Shown in pieces: positions 27,527 through 37,800 of a DNA stretch of 64,000 nt. The translations under genes were made by a program, and so were the position numbers. This DNA comes from Candidatus Corynebacterium faecigallinarum (lineage in GTDB: Bacteria; Actinomycetota; Actinomycetes; Mycobacteriales; Mycobacteriaceae), in assembly GCA_019120175.1 (NCBI GenBank), contig DWVP01000013.1, forward strand, positions 22,068-86,067. Reading direction: 5' to 3'. Positions within the stretch are counted from its first letter, which is position 1. Each line of letters opens with the position of its first letter. The notes below the pieces were generated by a model. That model ran no database searches and was not told the DNA's origin. It saw nothing but the letters and a program-made list of their open reading frames with translations.

Positions 27527-28999
27527 ATGGGACAACGCCACCAGATCAACCCCAACGAGTCCAACGCACCCTGGCACACCCTCGATGCCTACGAGTGGCG
27601 GGAGCGGGTGGTTGAATGCACCGACAGCGGCGGCCCTGACAGCTCCGACGCAGACGGGAACCGTACAGGCGGGGGAGCGGTCCAGGGGATCCGCGCCGCG
27701 CTGTACCGGATCTCCCGGTACGACCGGCAACTCAATGCCTTCGCGACCGTCCTCGCCGAGGAGGCCCTTGTCACCGCACATCAGCTCGACCAGCTGGCAC
27801 CGCAGGACCGGGGCCCGCTGCACGGTGTCCCGGTCGCCATCAAGGAGGAGATGGATGTCGCCGGTGTCGTCACCACCTTCGGAACCAGGGCGAACACGAT
27901 CCCGGCAGCACAGGACAGCCAGGTTGTCTCCCGGCTGCGCGACGCCGGTGCAGTGATCATCGGAACCACCCGCATGCCCGAGTTCGGGGCGTGGCCGTTC
28001 ACCGACACGACCGGCTACGGGGTCACCCGCAATCCCCACGACCAGACCCGCACCCCCGGCGGTTCCAGCGGCGGATCGGCGGCCGCGGTCGCCGCTGGTC
28101 TCGTCCCGCTGGCCATCGGCGGTGACGGCGGCGGATCCATTCGCATCCCGGCGGCACACTGCGGGTTGTTCGGCCTGAAGCCCCAACGAGGTCGGGTTTC
28201 CGCGGCCCCGTACCCGCATCTGTGGCATGCGCTGGGAACCTCCGGCCCGCTGACCAGGAGTGTGCGGGATTCCGCCCTGGTCTACGACGTCATCGCAGGA
28301 AACAGCGACACCGACGCCTACACCGCGGACCCCATCGGGTCGCTGGCGGACGCGGTTGCCGGAGCGTCCGACCGTCCACGACTGCGCGTCGGGGTGGTGC
28401 TGAAGGCACCTGCGAAGACGGCCCCGTTGCACCCGGAGCACGAGGAGGCAGTCGAGCACGCTGCAGATCAACTCAGAGCCCTCGGGCACACTGTGGTGAA
28501 GGTCGACCCGTCCTCGTCGTACCCGGATCCGACGCTCGCGTTCATCCCCCAGTTCTTCGCCGGGATCCGTACCGAGAAGCGCGGGGTGGAGCACCCGGAG
28601 AAGCTGGAGCGCCGGACACGCACGGTCGCGTTGATGGGTGCCTGGGCACGCGAGCCGGTACGACGCGTGGCAGAGCGCAGGGGGAAGTCAATCGCCCGTG
28701 CGATGGGCAGGACCTTCGAGCAGGTGGACGTCCTGCTGACCCCTACGGTGCCGGGGCGTCCCGGCAAGGCGGACGCCATCACCGGACGTGGGGCGGTGCG
28801 TTCGCTGTTGGCGGCATCAGGGCCGGTAGCCTACACGGCGATGTGGAACGTCACCGGGTTCCCGGCCGCCGCCGTCTCCGTCGGCACCGGTCAGGACGGC
28901 CTGCCGCTGTCGGTGCAGCTGGTGGGACCGGACAACTCCGAGGAGACCCTGGTCGGGCTCGCTGCTGAGCTGGAGGCGGCACGCGACAGTCGCGGCTAG
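27527..28999 (+). CDS. amidase signature family enzyme
   Basis: The 490-aa protein belongs to the amidase signature family with a Ser-cisSer-Lys triad: lysine in VAIKEEMD, and the signature TPGGSSGGSAAAVAAG with both serines. Downstream IGGDGGGSIRIPAA and GLFGLKPQRGRV are also conserved. It hydrolyses an amide of unknown identity (aliphatic, aryl or peptide amides are all possible). No signal peptide is present, so it is cytoplasmic. TAGGAT lies 6 nt before the ATG, indicating leaderless transcription. It converges with the phosphoribosyltransferase gene 30 bp downstream. Confidence 0.88.
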   Translation: MGQRHQINPNESNAPWHTLDAYEWRERVVECTDSGGPDSSDADGNRTGGGAVQGIRAALYRISRYDRQLNAFATVLAEEALVTAHQLDQLAPQDRGPLHGVPVAIKEEMDVAGVVTTFGTRANTIPAAQDSQVVSRLRDAGAVIIGTTRMPEFGAWPFTDTTGYGVTRNPHDQTRTPGGSSGGSAAAVAAGLVPLAIGGDGGGSIRIPAAHCGLFGLKPQRGRVSAAPYPHLWHALGTSGPLTRSVRDSALVYDVIAGNSDTDAYTADPIGSLADAVAGASDRPRLRVGVVLKAPAKTAPLHPEHEEAVEHAADQLRALGHTVVKVDPSSSYPDPTLAFIPQFFAGIRTEKRGVEHPEKLERRTRTVALMGAWAREPVRRVAERRGKSIARAMGRTFEQVDVLLTPTVPGRPGKADAITGRGAVRSLLAASGPVAYTAMWNVTGFPAAAVSVGTGQDGLPLSVQLVGPDNSEETLVGLAAELEAARDSRG

Positions 29000-29029
29000 G
29001 TACGCCCCAGGGATGATCAGCTGTGCGAA

Positions 29030-29539
29030 TCAGCTGGCGTCGCCGCCGGTGGCGGTGCCGGACGGGGTGATCACCGGGAAGTCTGACCAGGGGAAGTCGA
29101 TCCACTGGTCGGTCTTCTTCCACACGTAGTCCGGGGTGATGATGGAGCGGGGCTTGTGGTAGATCACCGCGGTGCGGGACTCGGCCACGGTCGCGGCACA
29201 GTATTCCTGCACCAGCTCCAGGGTCTTGCCGGAGTCGGCGACGTCATCGGCGATGAGGACCTTCATGCCGGACAGATCGACGGCCTCCGGGGTCGGGGGC
29301 AGCATCACCGGTGCTTCGAGGGTCTCGCCAATGCCGGTGTAGAACTCCACGTTGATCACGGAGACGTTCTTCACACCCATCGCGTAGCCGAGCGCTCCGC
29401 CGATGAGCAGTCCGCCGCGTGCGATGGAGAGGATCAGGTCAGGCTTGTAGTCGTCGACGATCGTCTGGGCCAGATCCTTGATCGCGTGGCCGAAGAGGTC
29501 GTAGGTGAGGATCTCACGTTCGGTTCCAGTGGAGTTCAT
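29030..29539 (-). CDS. purine-type phosphoribosyltransferase
   Basis: The 169-aa protein has the PRPP-binding loop VLIADDVADSGKTL and the SIARGGLLIGGALGY segment of type I phosphoribosyltransferases. It most resembles the xanthine-guanine phosphoribosyltransferases that salvage purine bases, but the base specificity cannot be read from sequence. The ATG follows TACGAT by 8 nt, suggesting a leaderless mRNA. It is divergent from the ketopantoate reductase-like gene with 44 bp between starts, so the two promoters overlap. A regulatory nucleotide-binding role is an alternative. Confidence 0.83.
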   Translation of the reverse strand: MNSTGTEREILTYDLFGHAIKDLAQTIVDDYKPDLILSIARGGLLIGGALGYAMGVKNVSVINVEFYTGIGETLEAPVMLPPTPEAVDLSGMKVLIADDVADSGKTLELVQEYCAATVAESRTAVIYHKPRSIITPDYVWKKTDQWIDFPWSDFPVITPSGTATGGDAS

Positions 29540-29547
29540 GGCAGTTC

Positions 29548-29576
29548 ATCGTACCGGGTTACGTCGGATCTAGGAT
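29548..29576. promoter_or_regulatory. paired divergent leaderless promoters
   Basis: TACGAT (minus strand, 29548-29553) is 8 nt from the ATG at 29539 and TAGGAT (plus strand, 29571-29576) is 7 nt from the ATG at 29584. The two polymerases would compete for the same 44 bp, and each -35 zone falls in or near the other gene's promoter. Confidence 0.45.
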
Positions 29577-29583
29577 GGTCGGT

Positions 29584-30516
29584 ATGAGAATCGGAATCAT
29601 CGGCGCTGGCGCAGTCGGCACTTTCTTCGGCGCATCGCTGGCACGTGCCGGCCACGAGGTCACCGTTCTGGCCCGCGGTGCGGCGCTGGAGCAGATCCGC
29701 GCGACCGGTCTCACAGTCACCGGTGGGGTGCTCGACGAGGCCCCGGTGCCGGTCACCGAGGTCGGTGCTCCTGAGGAGTTGGCGGGCCAGGACGTTGTCC
29801 TGTTGGCGGTGAAAGCCACAGGGGAGACACTGGAGGAACGGCGCGCGCAGATCGAGGCCCTGATCGGAGCTATCCCGGGTGAGCCGGTGATCGCCACGAC
29901 GCAGAACTCTGTGGAGGCCCACCAGTTGGTCGCCGACATCGTCGGTGAGCAGCGCACATGGCCCGGCGTGGTGCGTGGTTTCTACATCCACACCAGCCCG
30001 GCGGAGGTGCGCTTCGAGGGTGGGGTGCGCAGTTACACCGTCGGGACATGGGATGGGCAGCAGGACGGAGCGCCGGATGCCACCCTCGGCCGGTTCGCCC
30101 AGGCACTGGAGGATGCGGACATCGACGCGATCGTCGAGGGGGACGTCTGGACCGACATCTGGACCAAGGCAATGTTCGTCACGTGTTTCGGGGCGCTGGG
30201 TGCTGTCGCCGATCAACCACTGGGCGTACTGCGGACCATGATGCGCGGCGACCTGATCGCACTGATGCAGGAGGTCCACCGGACGGCGCGGGCCAGTGGG
30301 GTGGACCTGCCGGAGGACACGGTGGAGAACAATATGCGTTTCACCGACGAACAGTCGGCGGAGGCGACCAGCTCGATGCAGCGTGACATCGCCGACGGCA
30401 ATCCCGGTGAGCTTGACTCCCAGCTCGGCGCGGTGGTCAGGGCAGGCGACCGTGCTGGTGTGGAGACCCCGTTGCACGACCTGTTGCTCTCACTGTTGAC
30501 AGTGAAACTGCAGTAG
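29584..30516 (+). CDS. ketopantoate reductase family protein (PanE/ApbA-like)
   Basis: The 310-aa protein has the NADPH loop GIIGAGAVGTFFGASLARAG and family residues for ketopantoate reductase: Asn in TTQNSVEAH, the catalytic Lys in DIWTKAMF and a C-terminal Glu/Asn region near SMQRDI. Enzymes of this family reduce 2-dehydropantoate to pantoate for CoA synthesis, but paralogues act on other 2-keto acids, so panE identity is not certain. ATG 29584 is preferred over 29575 because TAGGAT lies 7 nt upstream. It converges with the BCCT gene 30 bp downstream. Confidence 0.82.
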   Translation: MRIGIIGAGAVGTFFGASLARAGHEVTVLARGAALEQIRATGLTVTGGVLDEAPVPVTEVGAPEELAGQDVVLLAVKATGETLEERRAQIEALIGAIPGEPVIATTQNSVEAHQLVADIVGEQRTWPGVVRGFYIHTSPAEVRFEGGVRSYTVGTWDGQQDGAPDATLGRFAQALEDADIDAIVEGDVWTDIWTKAMFVTCFGALGAVADQPLGVLRTMMRGDLIALMQEVHRTARASGVDLPEDTVENNMRFTDEQSAEATSSMQRDIADGNPGELDSQLGAVVRAGDRAGVETPLHDLLLSLLTVKLQ

Positions 30517-30545
30517 CGGACATCCGCTCCTGGTCCGTCAACCAG

Positions 30546-32498
30546 TTAATCCTTGTTGCGCTCCGGGGTCTCGGGGTCACCGTCGGCATCTTCGTAACCG
30601 ACGTGGTCGGCGCGACCTTCCTTGGGGGTCCAGCCGTCGGCCCATTCACCGGAATCGTAGTCGTAGCCGACGTCGTTGCCGTCCTCGTCGGTGCGCTGGT
30701 ACCACTCGGTGACCTTGTCTGCGGTGGAGTCGAAGTCGGCACCGGCTCCCTCACCCTCGGCAGAGCGGGCGATGGACAGCTCGAAGTCGTCCCCGTGCTC
30801 CTCCAGGCCCTTGACCACGGCGTTCTGGATTGCGGTGCGGGCGTAGGTCCGACGAATCGCCGCCGGGTCGGTCGCCAGATCCCGCAGGAACGCCACGATC
30901 AGAACCAGCAGCACCACCGAGAACGGGATGGCGATGAGGATGGTGAGGTTCTGCAGCCCGGTCAAGGCGTCCTCGCCACCGGTGAGCAGCATGACCACGG
31001 CGATACCCGTCATGCACAGGCCCCAGAACACCACGACCAGCTTGTGGGGGGACGGGTTGCCCTTCTCCGACAGGGTGCCCATCACCAGGGAGGCGGAGTC
31101 CGCGGAAGTGACGAAGAAGACGGCCAGCACGAAGATGATGATGAACGGGGTGATTGCCCCACCCGGCAGGTTGTCGAACATGGAGAACAGGATCTGCTCG
31201 GAGGAGCCGTCGCCGTCCATGCCCTCGGCACTGTCCTGGTGCTGACTGATCGAGGTACCGCCGAAGATGGTGAAGGCCAGGATGAGGATAGCGGTGGGGA
31301 CCAGCGTGGTGACGGTCGCGAACTCGCGGAGGGTTCGGCCGCGGGAGATGCGGGCGATGAACATACCCACGAACGGGGTCCAGGCGATCCACCAGGCCCA
31401 GTAGAACGCGGTCCACGAGGCCTGGAAGTCCACGGTGTCCTGGCCCCAGGACAGCGACTTGCCCATCATGTCGATCAGCCCGGAGGCGTAGGACGCGATA
31501 CCGGAGGGGATGAGGTTGAGCAGGAACAGGGTCGGTCCGGCGAGAAAGACGAAAAGGACGATCCCCAGGGTGAGGGTGATGTTGAGGTTCGACAGGTACC
31601 GGATACCGCGGGCGACACCGGCGACGGCACTGATGATGAACGCCAGGGTCAGCACGGCGATGACCACGATCAGGGCGTTGTTGCCGAGAGTGCCGATGCC
31701 GGAGACGATCTCGACACCGGTACCGATCTGGATGGCGGACAGGCCCAGCGTCGCCGCGGTGCCGAAGAGGGTGGCGATGATCGCCATGATGTCGACGAGG
31801 CGTCCGGCGAAGCCATTGGTCTGGCTCTCACCGAACAGGGTGCGGAACACCGAGGACAGCAGGGACACCCGGCCACGCCGGTAGGTGCTGTAGGCCAGTG
31901 CGCCGCCGACCAGGGCGTAGAGCGCCCAGGGGGACAGGCCCCAGTGGAAGTGCGACTGGGCCATCGCCTGGTGGACGGCCTCGGGAGTGTCGGCCTCCAC
32001 GGTGTGCGGCGGCGGGGACATGTAGTACCAGAGCGGTTCGGAGGGGCCGAAGAAGAAGATGCCCACGCCGATGCCGGCACCGAACATCATCGCCACCCAG
32101 GAGAACCGGGAGAACTCGGGCTCCTCGTCGTCCTTGCCGAGCTTGATCTGCCCGAAGCGGGAGAACGCCAGGTAGATCATCACGATCAGGGCGACGGTCA
32201 TCACGAAGTTCAGCAGCCATCCGGTGTTCTCCATCGCCCAGGAGAACATGGTCGAGGAGACGTCGGAGACGGAATCGGGGTTGGTGACGCCCCAGGTGAT
32301 GAACGAGACGATCAGCACCGCGGTGATGCTGAACACGATCTTGTCCAGACCGAAGCGGTTGCGTTGCTCATCGACGCTGATACCGGGCACCAGACCGGGG
32401 TGCATGTCGTCGGGGTAGACCCCGACATCACGGTTGGAGGCGGCGTTCAGGAAACCGTCTTGATGACCATCAGGGTCGTTCTCCGGCGTATGCGGCAC
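30546..32498 (-). CDS. BCCT family osmolyte transporter
   Basis: The 650-aa protein has the 12-segment BCCT fold. The glycine stretch MMFGAGIGVGIFFFG in segment 3 and the tryptophan box AFYWAWWIAWTPFVGMF in segment 8 form the quaternary-amine site. Substrates are probably compatible solutes such as glycine betaine, proline or ectoine; GAGIGVG, not the Met-containing GMGIG of BetP, hints at EctP/LcoP-like or choline-carrier relatives. Its C-terminal tail (about 100 residues) is strongly acidic, unlike BetP's basic osmosensing tail. GTG at 32498 follows AAAGG by 4 nt. An inverted repeat cluster (32562-32605) precedes the gene. Confidence 0.92.
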   Translation of the reverse strand: MPHTPENDPDGHQDGFLNAASNRDVGVYPDDMHPGLVPGISVDEQRNRFGLDKIVFSITAVLIVSFITWGVTNPDSVSDVSSTMFSWAMENTGWLLNFVMTVALIVMIYLAFSRFGQIKLGKDDEEPEFSRFSWVAMMFGAGIGVGIFFFGPSEPLWYYMSPPPHTVEADTPEAVHQAMAQSHFHWGLSPWALYALVGGALAYSTYRRGRVSLLSSVFRTLFGESQTNGFAGRLVDIMAIIATLFGTAATLGLSAIQIGTGVEIVSGIGTLGNNALIVVIAVLTLAFIISAVAGVARGIRYLSNLNITLTLGIVLFVFLAGPTLFLLNLIPSGIASYASGLIDMMGKSLSWGQDTVDFQASWTAFYWAWWIAWTPFVGMFIARISRGRTLREFATVTTLVPTAILILAFTIFGGTSISQHQDSAEGMDGDGSSEQILFSMFDNLPGGAITPFIIIFVLAVFFVTSADSASLVMGTLSEKGNPSPHKLVVVFWGLCMTGIAVVMLLTGGEDALTGLQNLTILIAIPFSVVLLVLIVAFLRDLATDPAAIRRTYARTAIQNAVVKGLEEHGDDFELSIARSAEGEGAGADFDSTADKVTEWYQRTDEDGNDVGYDYDSGEWADGWTPKEGRADHVGYEDADGDPETPERNKD

Positions 32499-32659
32499 GG
32501 GGCCTTTCCGTTCTCTGCCTCGGGACCGTCACAGGCTTTCCTGTGTGTATCCCGTGGGCAGGGTTGGTGTCGGGTTACCCGTAACACCCTACGGTGTGTC
32601 CCTCCAGAAAGCGGGATGCTTGCACATACAGTCGGGTCACACTGGTCAAACCCCTGTCA

Positions 32660-33496
32660 TCACTGCCCCGATTCCAGGGCGCGGACACTGCGTTCCTCGA
32701 TGGCGACCTCGACCCTGGTGTGTGGCGGGATGATCCCCCGGTCGGACAACCGGTGCAGCAGTGTGGTGGCCTGATCGAGGTAGGACGCCTCCTCCTGCCT
32801 GGTGGCGGCCTGGTCGGCGTGTCGGATCAGCTTCAGCGCCCGGTCTGCATCGCCACGCAGTTGGTCGGAGAGGTTGTCCAGCCCGGTGCGTCGGGCGTTC
32901 TGCTCGGCGATCTTCCAGGTCCGGGTCAGGGTGTTGACGGCCGTGTCGTAGTCGTCGATGGCCTTCGTGTGGGGTGTGCTCGGGCCGCCGGGCACCGTGG
33001 TGGTGCGTAGCTGGGTGGCTCGTTCCATGGCATTGTGGAAGTCCTGGTTGACCTGCAGTGACAGGTCCCAGAGGGCGGGGAAGCGCAGCAGCATCTCGGG
33101 GTCGAGTTCCCAGGCGGCGTAGCGTTCCAGGACATCGTCGTGCCCGGTCGTGGCGGTGTCCCACCGGGTGACGAGGTCGGACGCACTGGCCGCCGCGGAG
33201 TCGCTGGTCGCCCCGGCGGACCTGGTGCTCGTCGCTGTGCTCGGCCGGGCCGAGGCACGTGGTGTGGGCCGTGACGTGCTGGAGACCTGGCGGGTGGCCG
33301 GGGTGGGGGCCACCTCCGGGGTTTTCTCGGTGTGACGCATGACGAGGAAGACCAGCAGTCCGGCACCGAAGACCCCACCGCCCATGACGGCCAGTGAAGT
33401 GGAGACCGGGGCGAGGAAGAACAGCCCGACGACGCCGATGACTGCCGCGGCCTCGGCAAGCAGTGTGGTCGTGCGACCGGGGGTGGTGTGCGCCAT
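32660..33496 (-). CDS. membrane protein of unknown function with C-terminal coiled domain
   Basis: The 278-aa protein has two N-terminal membrane segments (about residues 12-28 and 34-52), a Ser/Thr/Pro/Ala linker (about 60-105) and a mainly helical, charged C-terminal domain containing LDNLSDQLRGDADRAL and EEASYLDQATTLL. No known family is recognised; the architecture resembles envelope-associated proteins with a long cytoplasmic helical part. TAAATT lies 7 nt before the ATG, giving a leaderless transcript from a promoter facing the next gene. Homologues appear to be corynebacterial hypothetical proteins, though I cannot verify this. Confidence 0.6.
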   Translation of the reverse strand: MAHTTPGRTTTLLAEAAAVIGVVGLFFLAPVSTSLAVMGGGVFGAGLLVFLVMRHTEKTPEVAPTPATRQVSSTSRPTPRASARPSTATSTRSAGATSDSAAASASDLVTRWDTATTGHDDVLERYAAWELDPEMLLRFPALWDLSLQVNQDFHNAMERATQLRTTTVPGGPSTPHTKAIDDYDTAVNTLTRTWKIAEQNARRTGLDNLSDQLRGDADRALKLIRHADQAATRQEEASYLDQATTLLHRLSDRGIIPPHTRVEVAIEERSVRALESGQ

Positions 33497-33503
33497 AGGT
33501 CTG

Positions 33504-33545
33504 AATTTACCGTACCCCCCAGGGGATGTGCGCTTGGCTTACTAT
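33504..33545. promoter_or_regulatory. paired divergent leaderless promoters
   Basis: TAAATT on the minus strand (33504-33509) sits 7 nt before the ATG at 33496. TACTAT on the plus strand (33540-33545) sits 6 nt before the GTG at 33552. The 55-bp gap between the two starts holds both promoters, so their -35 regions overlap and the genes may be co-regulated. Confidence 0.45.
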
Positions 33546-33551
33546 TGGGGT

Positions 33552-34868
33552 GTGAATGAGGAGAGGACACCGGAGCGCACCTGGCTGATCATCATGGGCT
33601 GGACGGCTGCGATCATCGTGCTGCTGATGGCGTCCCCGATGCTGCCCGACGGCCCGGTGCGGATCGCCGGCTATTCTCTCGCGGGCCTGGGCGCGGCCGG
33701 GGCGGTGTGGATGTTTCCTTCTCTGGTGCGTCGCCATCCGGAGCTCGGATCGGCGCACCGCCGGGCGGTGGCCACCGGCGCGGTGATCGGTGTGGCGGTC
33801 GGCGGCTTGTCGGCGGGTGTGCCTGGAATTGTGTCGATGGCTTCCGAGGCCAACAATTCCACGTACTCGGCAGACGGGGATGACGACGACCTGGGTGAGA
33901 GGTTGTCGCTGATCGAGTACTGGGAGACTGCCGTGGCCTTCGCCGACAGGACGACGGAGGACGGTGCCAGCCGCATCCTGCATTTCAGTGTCAGTGATTT
34001 CGTGTACCGCAAGGCGTCCATCCGGTTCATCGGGGAGGACGGGACGATCTACCAGTCAAGCACCGGGCACAGCGACTGGGGTGAGGCCAATACCGTGGAT
34101 ACGTCCCAGTCCACCCGGGAGGCCTTCGACGCCGCCGATGTGTCGGCGAACCTCACCACCGTGGCGGAGAAGGCACTCGCCCAGGGCCGGGCGATCGATG
34201 AACGCCTGACGTTGTTGGGTGTGGAGATCAGGAAGGCTGACGAGGGTGTGGTGTTCGACGGTGCGGGGGAGAAGCGGATTGTCGGGGCCCGGGAGCGCCT
34301 ACCGGAGATCACGGTGGAACTCCGCGCGGACCCGGATTCCAACATGAGCGACATGGATGTCGCGACCGACGGGGCCGGTGTCTTCCCCGCAGGGATTCAT
34401 GGTGTGGCGGACATTGAGGCGAACTTCCGCCGAGCCCTCCCTGCGCTGGAGGCTGCAGGCATTGATCCTGCGACACTGTATCTGGAGAGGTACGATTCGG
34501 CCGTTGACTCCCGGGGTGGCACAACCACCATGGTCGTGGAAGGTGACGGTCGACATCACAGCATGGCTTGGCACCCCGGTGGTTTCGTGAAGATCAGCTC
34601 GCGGGACGTCACCTGGCAGCCGGATGGTCCGCGACTACTGGACTTCGATCCAGGTGTACTGGCCAGGGTGGTGGAGGACGCCCGGAACCGCGGAAGCCTC
34701 GACCCGCACGAGCGCGACATGGTCGACATCGACATGCAGTTCCACCGGGCCAGTCAGGAGTTCGGCGACCGGATGACAGCCCAGGTCTCGATCTCCTCCG
34801 ACCCGGACGCCGCCGGATACTACGGCGTACTCGGCGCGGAGGCGGGACGGTATCTCGGGCCGCTGTGA
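33552..34868 (+). CDS. membrane protein of unknown function
   Basis: The 438-aa protein has two or three N-terminal membrane segments (WLIIMGWTAAIIVLLM, RIAGYSLAGLGAAGAVWMF and AVATGAVIGVAVGGLSAGV) and a large soluble region of about 330 residues outside or inside the membrane. No catalytic motif or family is recognised. Start choice rests on TACTAT 6 nt before the GTG at 33552; longer in-frame starts overlap the divergent gene. It converges on the TPR-like gene 22 bp away. The same strand of unknown genes surrounds it, so it may belong to the HSP90 neighbourhood or be independent. Confidence 0.6.
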   Translation: MNEERTPERTWLIIMGWTAAIIVLLMASPMLPDGPVRIAGYSLAGLGAAGAVWMFPSLVRRHPELGSAHRRAVATGAVIGVAVGGLSAGVPGIVSMASEANNSTYSADGDDDDLGERLSLIEYWETAVAFADRTTEDGASRILHFSVSDFVYRKASIRFIGEDGTIYQSSTGHSDWGEANTVDTSQSTREAFDAADVSANLTTVAEKALAQGRAIDERLTLLGVEIRKADEGVVFDGAGEKRIVGARERLPEITVELRADPDSNMSDMDVATDGAGVFPAGIHGVADIEANFRRALPALEAAGIDPATLYLERYDSAVDSRGGTTTMVVEGDGRHHSMAWHPGGFVKISSRDVTWQPDGPRLLDFDPGVLARVVEDARNRGSLDPHERDMVDIDMQFHRASQEFGDRMTAQVSISSDPDAAGYYGVLGAEAGRYLGPL

Positions 34869-34890
34869 CGCGACAAGGAGTTCAGCCGAA

Positions 34891-37800
34891 CTAGCCACGG
34901 TCGAGCGAGTCCGCCCGGGATCGCCACTTCCTCGCCTTTCGGGACTTCCCGGCATCCTCGTAGAGATCGGCGATCACCCGGCAGTAGTGGGCGGCCTGCT
35001 CACCGGGGATGCCCGGGACGTCCTGCGCCTCGGTGAGGATCTCGATGGCCCGGTCCGTGGAGTCCGGCTGCTCGGCGGACATGGCGTAGTTGGCACCCTG
35101 GGCGAGCTGCGCTGCGGCAGAGGACGGGTCGTCGAGGGAGAGGACCATCCGGGATGCTTCGCGGCACCCTTCGAGGCATTCGTCGAGTCTGCCGAAGGTG
35201 GACAGCACCCGGTTGATCGACTCCTGGACGTAGAGCCGCTGTCCGGTGTCGGAGGCCAGTTCCATGTTCTGGGCCAGAGTGTCGAGCGCGGCGGGGTCCC
35301 CGGCATCGGCCTGGGACACCGCGATCCGGTCGCGCAGCCGCATCTCCGCCTGCCCACCGTCGTTGAGTCGGGCGGCGGCCGGCAGGGTGGTGGTCATCTC
35401 CTCGATGGCCTCCTCCCATCTGTCGAGCCCGTGAAGGATGTCGGTGAGGGCGATGACCGACATCACCGCCAGTTGGTCTTCCCCGTTGGACAGGGCGAGA
35501 TCCCGGGACTGCCGCAAGGTCCACAGCGGCAGTAGCGGGGTCGGTGCGGTCTGGCGCAGTGAGAGTCCCAGCCCATGGATGCAGCGGATCTCGTACTCGG
35601 AGAACTCCGGGACCGGCCCGCCTTCGTTCTCCGTGGTGGCGTGGTGGTACTGCTCCAGTTTCGGCAGCAGCAGGGGTTCGAGAATGTCCACGGCCTCGGC
35701 GCTGCGCTGCTGGTACACCAGCATCTCGCCGAGGAACAGGGAGGCGTCCCGGGAGGGCAGCTCCGCGGAGTCGAGCTGACGAACCGCAAGGCGGGCACGT
35801 TCCGCGGCCTCCTCGAAACGACCTCCGTGGGCCAGCACCCTGGCGGTGTCCAGCGCGGTGGTGCCGGTGGCTTCCCGCAGCCGCAGGTCGATCAGGGTCG
35901 CGAGGTGGCGGTCCAGGGCGTACACGCCCTCGGCGATGCCGGTCCCGGTGGCCGCCATCCCGTAGTAGAGGTCCAGGCCGGTGGCGTGGGCGGGGGAGAA
36001 GTCGGCGAAGTCGGCGCGCAGCGACTCATAGCGCGACTGCGCCTCCTCGGGGTCGGCATGCCCGGAGATGACATCGAGGACCAGCAGGTTGATGGCTGCC
36101 GAGGCGTAGTACTCGGCGAAGGCCACCCCGGCGGTGCCCGTCGGGTCAACGTCGCGTCGATGTTCACCCGCGAAGGCGACCAGGGTACCGAGCTTGTTCC
36201 GGGTATCCTCCTGGGCCGCCTCCAGCCGCATCTCGTCACCGTCGGGGTCCGGTTCGGTCGCCGCGGCAGCGAGCGTCGCCACCGCCCGCAGGGAAATCGA
36301 CAGGTACGCCAGCGGGTCGGACCCACGGAGCTCGGCGGCGTAACCCAACCAGGCGGGTACGTCGTCGGCGGGGACGTCGAGGAAATCGGCCGGCGTGATG
36401 CCGGCGAAGAACTCCGCCTGACCCCGTCCCTGCCGGAAGAGTTCGTTGACCAGAGTCTCGTAGTGGTGGTCGCGGGACGCTGTGTCCCCGGTGTGGTGGT
36501 AGTGGGAGACCAGGCGGGAGTGGTAGCTGGGGCGGTGCCATTCCGGTAGGTCCTCGACCCGGATGTAGGGGTCGTCGCTGGCCAGCAGCGCGGCAACGTC
36601 GCGGCTGGCTTGTGCCCGCACCGCCGTCTCCAGGACGCTCAGTCGGTCATCGGGGTCGGTCGTGTCTGTGCCCGAGACTGCACTGGCCAAGCCAGCCGGG
36701 TTCGCGGGGGGATCCGCCAACTCGGCTCGCAGCAGCAGGTCACTGGAGCCCAGGTCGAGCGGGATGTCGAGCTGGCTCAACTCCTCGGCCTCGGCGATGA
36801 GCCGGGCGAAGTTGTCGTTGCCGTTGCGGACGTCGTAGCGGGCGGCGAGCTCCGTGGCCGCGGTACGGCACTGCTCGGCCAGCACTGACACAGTGTGGTC
36901 GGAGCCGTCTCCGGACGGTTCACCGTAGACCGCCGCCAGGTCGGCGGACCCGGACCCCGGCACCTTGACCTCCCCGAACCCGGCCCGCGCGGTGGCGGCG
37001 AGCAACACCCAGGCCCCGGACAGCACGCCGAAGTGGCCCAGGGTGTCGAGCCGATCCACCAGTAGGTCACGCTGGTAGCGCTGCAGCAGCGCCAATCCGC
37101 GGGAGTAGTTGCCGGTCACCCCGAGGAACTCCAGGTGGCGTCCAACGTTGCGTAGGGACTGGAACCGGGGGTTGGCTGCGATGCTGGTGCGCTGGGCGAA
37201 GCCGGCGAAGTCGGCATCACCGTGGCGCAGCGCGGTCATCATCACCGCGGCCAGGGAACTCTCCGGCTCCATGACACAGCCGATGTCCCCGGCCTGCAGG
37301 ATCTCCTGGACCCGGGCCTGCGCCTCCTCGGTCCGTCCTGCCCGTAGGTCCAGTGCCAGTTGACCGGCGATGCGGCAGGTCGGGCAGTCGTCGAAGGGGT
37401 CTTCACCACCGGCGGCGAGGATCCGGTCCTGGGTAGCTTCAGCCTCGGCGAGTGTTCCGTTGACCAGCTGGTCCTCGCGGCGTTCGATGTCGACTGCGTT
37501 CTCCGGCACCCCGGCGCGGGCGTAGTGGGTGGCCATCTGGTCCAGCAGGGCATCTGCCTGGGCCCGGCTGAACAGGCAGGACATGGTGACGACGTTGATG
37601 GCGTGCTTGTAGTACCAGAACAGGTGCGGGTAGCTCCCGTCGCTGCTGCCCGGGAAGCGCTGTGGATCGGAGTCGTGTAGACCAGCTGCGGCGGAGAAGT
37701 GGGTGAGCAGGGCCGGGTTGTCCTCCGCGGCCCGGTAGCTGGCGACCAGCGACAGCCGTACGCGGTACTCCGCGTCCCTGTCTCCGGTCTCTTGCGCGCT

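Noticed and set aside
30603-32774. 723-codon open frame antisense to the BCCT transporter
   Set aside because: Composition is Gly/Asp/His/Arg-rich shadow coding, and the sense frame is a complete BCCT protein.
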